Assembly: GCA_035222895.1 (NCBI GenBank)
Contig: JAVYIG010005386.1
Location: 62,001-126,000, forward strand
From: Strongylocentrotus droebachiensis
Lineage: Eukaryota > Echinodermata > Echinoidea > Camarodonta > Strongylocentrotidae
Direction: 5' to 3'
DNA length: 64,000 bases
Position 1 is the stretch's first letter, and the number at the start of each line of letters is the position of its first letter. The translations under genes and the position numbers were made by a program. Below the pieces are notes generated by a model. It ran no database searches and was not told the DNA's origin. It worked only from the letters and a program-made list of their open reading frames with translations. Below are positions 56,494 through 64,000 of the stretch, piece after piece.

Positions 56494-59400
56494 TTAGTAG
56501 TGAGGCAGCTTATCATAAAAAGCCTGGTGGAGTGGGTGCCAGACTGCAGGTGTAGTGCCGCTGCAGAGGGCCTTGAGATCCTGATATTTACCCAAAGATA
56601 GCTTTGGTGGGCCATTCCTGTAGAGAGGCTCGGGTGTTACTTCAGTGACCTCTTCTACACCTCTCCGTGTCTGGTTTGTCCTGATCACATCAAATTCTTC
56701 ATCAGTGTGAGAATACTTGAAGTACACGGAATCAACTTCACCTTTCACGACCTTCATAGCCATGAATTTCTTCCAGTCTACGGTTTGTCCACCCTCAGAG
56801 GTTCGGACTCGCAGAATACCTTTCTGTTGACCAACAGACTTCCAATCATCAATATCTCTTGATTGGACTTCTACTACATGATAAGGATGGGGGTGAAGAC
56901 GAGCCATCGCACAAATGGTGCTCAATTGAGTCGGTACCATGACTTCTTTCACACGTCTAATGCTTCGTTCTATGACGCTGTGCATGGCATCACCCTCACT
57001 TTGTCCGTGGTTTGTAGGGAAGTAATTAACTGTGACCGATTCAACGGACTTAGCCTTTCCGATGAAATGTTGCAGCATTGTTGGGATGATAGAGTTCTTA
57101 TTTTGACCGACACAGCCATCACAGTAGAACACTACTTGTTTCACACCCCTCTCATCTAGACTGTTAAGGTACCGATGGACGTGTGAGGCAATTTCACAGG
57201 ATCCTCTTTTTGTTTCGCACTCGTGTGAAAGAAAGCACCATCCGTCCTTGCTTGCAAGTTCATATATCGTGAAGTTGTAGTTGCTGAGTCTACGTTTGTA
57301 GAAAATGTCAGATTGTGGGGACTTCGGCAAGTAAATGACCTGCTCCAGATCGAAAACTGCAGAGACAAATGTGTGGTCAACTGAAGCTCTTTCCTTAGCA
57401 AGACTCTTCAACTCTCTTACTTTTTCTTTTTCAGCAATGTGAACTTTGTATGCCCCTGCAATTTCTTCCCTCTCTTTGGGATTCCCACGTCTGTAGGTTT
57501 CGCACAAGGGGCACATGTCCTTTTTCGGATGATGGAACTTGATATTCATCTTCTTCAGAACCTTCCTGTAAAGAGATAAAGAAGCACATTCCTCTGTACC
57601 TTCTGTAGATGAATTGTACATGCGATACATGATCTCAGGATTGAGATCTTCTGAAAGGTATTCACATCGACTGTTGGCCCGACAATAATGAGATTCTTGA
57701 CGCGGAAATTGATTAATGTGTCGCTTCACCCCTTCACGTAATAGAGCGTCTCTGTCAGACGTCTGCCTGCCACCCCTTCCTTCACCTTCAAGGCAGCCGT
57801 ATGGTCTCTTCTTTCCAAGCACGGTCTTCACTTGCCTCTCTGATATACCTAATGTTCCCACGAACATCGCTTTGCATACACGAACTTTAATGCATGGATC
57901 ACCTGCATTGGGCAGGAAATACGCACATTTTCTGATCTTTCTTGACTTCTTTTCTTGAATCTGTTCGGTGTGCCGTCCAATCCATTCTCTCTGCTTTGTC
58001 AGATCAGCAAGGTCATAAAAAGCTGATCTAATAGCTTCACGAGTGTTGCAACTAAATGTGTTGCAACTAAGTCCTCTGAAATGACACTTTTCACATGAGG
58101 TTTCGTAGCTAGCAAATCTCCTCGCCGCTTTTAGTTCCTTACTCTTTTCACTCTCATAGCTGTAACCAGCATTTCTCCGTTCTTTGACTAATTGATTTCT
58201 ACTCTTCACCGTCTTTGGCTGCTCTGGCACTTCCAATGCTCTTTCCCCATCTACTTGAAATGATTCAGGAGACAGTTGACTATTATCAGCTGATTCCTGG
58301 GGAAGGCTAGCTTCTTCAAGATGCTCTGGAATATCTAATGAGTCGGTCGCATCGGATTGTTTTGATTCCAGAGTCGCCATCAGTACCTGATCTCCGTTCT
58401 CTTCAACTCTTGTATCCAATGAGGCTTGGTTTTCAAAGTTTCCTCTTCTTGATTCCATTAACGGCATAACCTCGTCTTCATTGTTCCTTTCTTCTTCGTT
58501 GGTGAGCCCTTGGTACTGTGATGCACTTGAACTGATGTCAAGTGGAATTTCACTGAGATTGAATGCAAGATTATGACAAAGGCAATCATCAAGTAAGTTA
58601 AAATGAAGGAAGCATAAGAAACACAAGCACTCTGGACACGCTGCCCAAACTTCATCAGTACACATGAAATTGTCACATGTTTCAGGATTTCTATGACCAC
58701 ACTGCATGTTTGGATGGAGCGGAGAATCTGGAGAAGATAAAAAGACAAAGGGAAAACAATGATATTGAATGTAATGACATAATTTTCGGGACACAGGTAA
58801 AGTTATATTGAGCACAACAGAAACAATAAGTGTGATAATAATTGATCAGGATATTGATTAAATGAATAGAAAATCCCTTTTATATTCAGAACACGTACAC
58901 AATCAATAAAATGAAGTGTGCTTTTTGTCCATTCTAACTGTATCAATATAATTTCACTTTAGTTATTATCATCAGTATAATTTCCTTGTACTGTGGACAG
59001 TCCTCTGATTTCTTTATGTTATTATGAATAGTCATGAACTATTATTGGAAGATATTTTTACCTGCATGGCTGTCAGACTGTGTTATCTGGTCACTTGCGA
59101 TGGATATTGGTTCAGGCAATCCAGATCCACATCCTGTTGAATCTTCAGGAAGTGATGGCGATGATACGGGTAGAGGACCAAGTTTTGCTTCTGGGGTAGG
59201 ATTACAAAAATTGAATATAAACACTAGTTTTAAACTCTCTGAAGAAGATGCCCCTCCCCCCAAAAAAAAATGAATAAGACTACAATAGTGAAATATACAC
59301 ACTAGTTCCAATGCCTCCCCCCCCCCAAATAGAAGACTCATCCCAAACCTGCACCCACCCCTCCCCCCTAAAAAAAAGATCTTACAAATGTAGAAGAATC

Positions 59401-59924
59401 CATTTATAATATTGAACATGCGCTTCGGTCTTTCCTCATTAAGATCTTGTAGGAAAGTTGGTCTAGATTGTTGTTGTTGTTATATTCTTGTACTTTCATA
59501 ATGCAAACATTCTTATTCATAATTGTAATTAAGTTCATTTGTATATGCATATTCATTATTGTAAATATGGTCATTTTTTCATGCACAAATTCATTATTGT
59601 CAATATGTTCTTGTTGAGACTCTCATACTCCCGATCGGGGTTCGATAGAGTTTAATAAAATCTTATCTTATCTTATCTATCAAATTGGGAAAAGGAGTGT
59701 AATACCTGCATATTTGTCAGAAAGTCGTGCCAGGGGGATGTCAAATTCCTCATCAGACTGTGTTATCTGGTCACTTGCGATGGATATTGGTTCAGGCAAT
59801 CCAGATCCACATCCTGTTGAATCTTCAGGAAGTGATGGCGATGATACGGGTAGAGGACCAAGTTTTGCTTCTGGGGTAGGATTACAAAAATTGAATATAA
59901 ACACTAGTTTTAAACTCTCCGAAG

Positions 59925-59955
<31 letters not shown>

Positions 59956-60951
59956 AAATGAATAAGACTACAATAGTGAAATATACACACTAGTTCCAAT
60001 GCCTCCCCCCCCCCCCCAAATAGAAGACTCATCCCAAACCTGCACCCACCCCTCCCCCCTAAAAAAAGATCTTACAAATGTAGAAGAATCCATTTATAAT
60101 ATTGAACATGCGCTTCGGTCTTTCCTCATTAAGATCTTGTAGGAAAGTTGGTCTAGATTGTTGTTGTTGTTATATTCTTGTACTTTCATAATGCAAACAT
60201 TCTTATTCATAATTGTAATTACGTTCTTTTGTATATACATATTCATTATTGTAAATATGTTCATTTTTCATGCACAAGTTCATTATTGTAAACATTTTCT
60301 TGACGAGACTCTCATACTCCCAAGAACTGGTTAACACTCAGATGATATCAAATTGGGAAAAAGAGGAAAAGGAGAGTAATACCTGCATATTTGTCAGAAA
60401 GTCGTGCCAGGGGGATGTCAAATTCCTCATCAGACGATTCTGAATCTTCAAGATATTCTGAATCGAGAACGATTCCTTGCCACAGAGTCCCTTCATAGTC
60501 CATGATCACCTCTTTCCCTTTTGTCATCTTCCCTATCCACTGAAGGAGTGGTGAATGAACAATGTTGTTTGCACCATTCAAATGCCATTGCACCAAAACA
60601 TCATAGCCTTTATCCGGTCTAAAAAGGAATAAAAAAAAGAAAGAGAGATTTCAACAACCTTATTTTCATAACAATTTTGCATACCGGTATGTATTCGGTA
60701 ATAAACATACATATTAAGCTGTTCCATGAGAGATGAACTGGTAAAGAAATTATAGCCTTATTTTTTATAATTCATGAAGAAATTATTATTCTGCATTAAT
60801 ATTGGCCCAACACTTGAAAATATAAAGTCAAAGACATCACCTATATATTGTTTTTTAACACCATTTCATTATTTATAAATATTTATTCTGGTAAACATAA
60901 GAATTCTTACCTTGATCCACTTTTCCCTTTGCTCTTCTTTGGTCTTGGCAT
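56494..60951 (-). CDS. Unknown protein with RNase H/DDE-transposase-like core (5 exons, 934 aa)
   Basis: Exons on the minus strand are 60951-60911, 60618-60383, 59870-59706, 59190-59062 and 58727-56494. All have GT-AG and join in frame to 934 residues, starting MPRPKKSKGK. Residues 14-92 include a Tudor-like TLWQGIVLDSE. Residues 191-240 are Cys-rich (QCGHRNPETC and following), and a second CxxC...C...C group lies near 400-417. The core from about 640 has VFDLEQV, VVFYCDGCVGQNKNS and GQSEGDAMHSVIER. I take D650, D727 and E777 as a possible DDE triad. The same layout is known from large families of uncharacterised invertebrate proteins (I believe the DUF7869 type). Exons 3 and 4 are paralogous products of a 680-bp tandem duplication and are symmetric (phase 1-1). 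It is either an intron-bearing transposase gene or a domesticated one. Confidence 0.75.
59079..60435. repeat. 680-bp tandem duplication including an exon
   Basis: 59,079-59,758 and 59,759-60,435 are near-identical over coding, intron and homopolymer segments, differing mainly around 59,630-59,685. The junction lies inside exon 3. It joins the 5' part of the exon 4 type to the 3' part of the exon 2 type (EEFDIPLARLSDKYA) without breaking the frame. Confidence 0.9.
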
Positions 60952-62117
60952 ACCTGCTTTGTTTTAGATATCTCCTTCTCTAAGTTGCACAGCCACATCT
61001 GCGATAATAAAAACAAGAAAAAAAATGAGACAAAATATTATAAAAGTCAATGATATACAAATCGGTTTCACAATGATTTGACACATAGGTAGAGATTAAA
61101 GTTACAATAATTTTACTACACCATGCATTCAAGTACATAAATAAAAATGTCAACAAGAACATGAACATGAATTAGGGTTTTCAGGTCAAAATTATTTATA
61201 CCTCTAGGTACCATAAAACTGGTATCATATTAAAGCTCTCAATGAAAGAAACACAATGCTTTTTAAATCATGTAAATTGGTTGAGTAGTTTTTGAGATAT
61301 CATATTTTTTGTTTTCATGTCAATGGCATGCAATGAAGCCACGTGCTACACATAAATGTGTATAACCCTTTTGGCCCCAAATTATGACAATTTCAGCTAT
61401 GTCAAAGTAATAAAATGCATGTTACTTTATTAATATTGCGGATATATTGATGAAATTCCACTCACTAATGTATTTTTTAATGCTCTACATGAATATTTGG
61501 TTATTTTCTAAATATTGTCACTCGTTCCCGGGTAAATGACAGCATTTTCCCGCCAAATTTTTTTTTCTTCATGGATTACCTGCAAATACGTCATTAGATA
61601 ATGTAGTTGTAGAGAAGTTGCCTGGTGCCAAGATGGAAACTTTAACACAGTATGCAATTTAGAAAGAGAAAAAACTTCCAAATAAGTTACTTAAATTCTG
61701 ACACCGAGGTAACCATGTTTAACACTAATACAGTTTTATCAATGTCATAATTAGAACATGTACAAAGTTTGTGCACAAATCATACTTATTTTGAGAAATA
61801 TAAACTTAATAATTCAATCATCTTCTATTTCTCAAACTCTTGATATATGATATCATTCAAGAACTACAAACTCATTGCAATTTAAAGTTAAAGATATCAC
61901 TAGTCCCTGAGTAAATTACATAAGTCCATGAATGAACTTAAGATTTCTTAAATTGCACTCTTGAGTATTGAATGATGCATGCTTTAAGTACAATTTCTTT
62001 GAAGTCATTTGGTAATTATGAAAACACACATTGGAAGTTCAACTTGAGTCATGTACCTGTGAGAAATATCTTATTGCAATATTGAAACGTAAGATATTTC
62101 TTCTGATTAAGTTTACT
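60952..62117. other. Spacer between the two minus-strand genes
   Basis: AT-rich DNA with no coding signal. It should hold the 3' UTR of the 62,118-63,971 gene and the promoter and 5' UTR of the 60,951 gene. No repeat with defined ends was recognised. Confidence 0.55.
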
Positions 62118-63971
62118 TTAGTCGCGAATAATGAGGTCACCATTTTTCATATCCTTCAGCAGGGGAAAGTGCCATTCATCTTCCGGAAAACTGTCATACA
62201 CTATTGTATATTCAGTCTGCATGCTGTCTCTCTTTTTGCTGAAAATTCCTATCACTTTGGCAGTGAACCACTCTACAGTTCCATCAGTTTCTCGACATTT
62301 ATGTTTTACTTCCTTGTGGAGAAGAGATTCAGGGTCATTTTGGTAGAGTGGTAAGAGATGTTGTTGCTGCTTAGCAATAATTTGGTTTCTTTGCATTGCA
62401 ACTTTGTTTCCCAGTTCCAGCTTGCTTTTCTGGATGTTTGAGGAGACCTCCTCGGATGTGTGGTACTGGAGGGATTTAGCTTCCCTCACATTTTCTGAAG
62501 TGATTCTGTTGATTTCCAGGATCTTTGTGAGGTTGGTCTTGAGTTCCTCTTCAGTGAATGCCACCCCATGGCTGGATTTGTAGAACAGTCCTGGACTTCC
62601 CTTGGCATTCAAAACTTTCTTCTGGTATTGAATTTGGGCAATAAGTCCGCCTTTCCTCTCTTCCTGTGGAAGACTCGTGACCCTTCTGTCAACTTCGTCA
62701 CATGTCCAGACCCCTCCATATGGGATTATCCCCTGTGTTGCAGCTACCTTGTCCAGTCTCCCCTTGTCTTCTTTCTGCTCCTGTCGGCTTTGCTTCGCTC
62801 TCAATGATTTCAGATGCTGAGCTTTGAGCTTGTCTTTTCGTTGGACGTACTGCTGACGAATTTCTCGGTATCTGTGTCGAGCCATATTCAGGAGGTGTTC
62901 CTTTTCTTCTTGGTCCATATCTTCTAACCATTGACTAGGTTTATTGTTAAGCCACATGATATAAGTCTCATAGGCATGGCTTGTTGCTGCTGGTTTGATC
63001 CGTGTGAGAACGTCAAGGATGGCAAAATCCCGCTCTGAGACTGTGTTCGTTGTTGGGACATTTCTCGATGATTTTTTCAATTGTTCAGATGGTGCGAAAA
63101 ATTTTCCCCCTTCTAGCTGATCTTTGGCCTGCCTTTCTAAAATGAGAATCATTGCAGTCAGGACCATCTCCAGGGCTGCTTGTGTGAATGTGTTGAAGTC
63201 AACATCATCTGTTTCCTTCATCAGCTCCTCGTAAATGTCATCATCATGGATGGTGGCACCTTCGAACGGAACATCCCCTGCAAACAGGGGTGTTGCATCT
63301 TCTGCCCATCCCTTCATTTTGTGTAACATCTCATTCAGTGGGTCATTCAGTTCCAAGATTGACTCCGTCCCTTCTACGAGACGCCAGAATGGTCCCGTGA
63401 TGAGTTTGTCGATAAGCCCCAGAGCCCGGAGTTGGGAATGATAGATCTTCTGTTGGATGTCAAAATTCACTGCTTTGATGAGATTGTTTGGATCTGGGAT
63501 GGTGGATATGAAGTGGCACAAGTCATGTCGATGAAAGTAAGTTGCCCCAGCATCATAGAAGAGAATGTTAAATCGGTTGCCCCTGTATGTTACTAGACGG
63601 TTTGTTTTCCCCTGTTCTTGAAGGTATGTCTCCCAATCAGATGCCATACCAGATTTGTCGCATCCATGGGATGTGAATGCCTTCGCTGCTGTCCTAACAA
63701 GTCTCGCAGCACCACTCTCTGAACCATACGCATACGGGTTTTTTCCCTCGGCTACAATGTCTCCCTCATTTATCTTCAAAACCTTGTCTCCTTCAGTTGC
63801 GAAGTTTACAAGCAGATGCATCTTGCAGAAAAAGTTACCCATGTTTGCCATCTCCTTCTTGTTATCTTCATTCAGTTGATCCCAGTTGTCCACTACTTTG
63901 GGTAGAAGAGTCTCTCGGAGTGTCTGTACTTGTGTATTGAATTGCGGATTTGTAGGTCCCTGATCTCCCAT
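62118..63971 (-). CDS. Unknown 617-aa protein with weak hAT-like features and Tudor-like C-terminus
   Basis: A single long exon on the minus strand, from MGDQGPTNPQ to a TAA at 62,118-62,120. The gene may have 5' exons beyond the window. Residues 46-60 (NFFCKMHLLVNFATE) and 128-205 (RFNILFYDAGATYF, then RALGLIDKLITGPFW) are typical of a widespread uncharacterised metazoan family. Residues 308-345 (NTVSERDFAILD onward) resemble a hAT C-terminal dimerisation region, but weakly. A basic, probably coiled segment spans 362-408, and GGVWTCDEVDRR begins at 419. The last 60 residues (VEWFTAKVIGIF, then EWHFPLLKDM) look Tudor/chromo-like. It is undamaged and lies 1.2 kb upstream of, and in the same direction as, the DDE-like gene. 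Function unknown. A transposon-derived origin is an inference. Confidence 0.65.
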   Translation of the reverse strand: MGDQGPTNPQFNTQVQTLRETLLPKVVDNWDQLNEDNKKEMANMGNFFCKMHLLVNFATEGDKVLKINEGDIVAEGKNPYAYGSESGAARLVRTAAKAFTSHGCDKSGMASDWETYLQEQGKTNRLVTYRGNRFNILFYDAGATYFHRHDLCHFISTIPDPNNLIKAVNFDIQQKIYHSQLRALGLIDKLITGPFWRLVEGTESILELNDPLNEMLHKMKGWAEDATPLFAGDVPFEGATIHDDDIYEELMKETDDVDFNTFTQAALEMVLTAMILILERQAKDQLEGGKFFAPSEQLKKSSRNVPTTNTVSERDFAILDVLTRIKPAATSHAYETYIMWLNNKPSQWLEDMDQEEKEHLLNMARHRYREIRQQYVQRKDKLKAQHLKSLRAKQSRQEQKEDKGRLDKVAATQGIIPYGGVWTCDEVDRRVTSLPQEERKGGLIAQIQYQKKVLNAKGSPGLFYKSSHGVAFTEEELKTNLTKILEINRITSENVREAKSLQYHTSEEVSSNIQKSKLELGNKVAMQRNQIIAKQQQHLLPLYQNDPESLLHKEVKHKCRETDGTVEWFTAKVIGIFSKKRDSMQTEYTIVYDSFPEDEWHFPLLKDMKNGDLIIRD

Positions 63972-64000
63972 TGTGTTCTTTAACGATGAGATTAGCCCAG

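Overview
The window is animal genomic DNA: AT-rich, with spliced genes, GT-AG introns of roughly 0.8 to 2.4 kb, and very many short transposable elements and satellites. An echinoderm, probably a sea urchin, is my best guess. The basis is a deuterostome-like eIF4A, a divergent nicotinic-type receptor, tRNA-derived SINEs with ATA-type tails, and many hAT, Kolobok and Tc1-like MITEs. This is a judgement from general familiarity, not from a search.

Layout from left to right. 1-2.1 kb holds the 3' end of an LTR-retroelement fossil. 2.3-10.0 kb (+) is a complete seven-exon Cys-loop ligand-gated channel subunit of nicotinic acetylcholine receptor type, with an almost absent M3-M4 cytoplasmic loop. 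10-22.5 kb has no gene. It is packed with repeats, including a 3.0 kb hAT-type element (13,718-16,725) with a perfect 8-bp target duplication that carries two satellites. 22.8-33.8 kb (+) is a complete nine-exon eIF4A gene. Its introns contain three separate families of duplicated sequence, one with a 178-nt core so conserved that it looks like an intron-encoded structured RNA. One eIF4A intron is GC-AG.

33.8-44.7 kb is intergenic, with a GC-rich patch, fold-back elements, a second hAT MITE containing a 41-nt C homopolymer, and a Kolobok-like MITE sitting in a 28-bp tandem repeat. 45.0-50.7 kb (+) is a two-coding-exon C2H2 zinc-finger gene with 32 fingers. Its single coding-region intron contains a Helentron/pearl-like element whose tandem units carry consensus DR1 nuclear-receptor sites. 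52.7-56.4 kb contains a cluster of hairpins with conserved arms and divergent, self-complementary centres, followed by a tandem array whose units all carry a splice-acceptor-like motif.

56.5-64.0 kb (-) holds two long genes of unknown function in the same orientation. One is a five-exon, 934-residue protein with an RNase H/DDE-transposase-like core and Cys-rich zinc-binding segments. Upstream of it lies a 617-residue protein with weak hAT-like features and a Tudor-like C-terminus. They may be parts of one transposon or a domesticated derivative. A recent 680-bp tandem duplication has given the first of these genes a chimeric extra exon.

The receptor, eIF4A and zinc-finger genes are unrelated single-copy host genes with no operon-like relationship. 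The only candidate for genes working together is the pair at 56.5-64 kb. No bacterial-type features, CRISPR arrays, rRNA genes or intact tRNA genes were seen.
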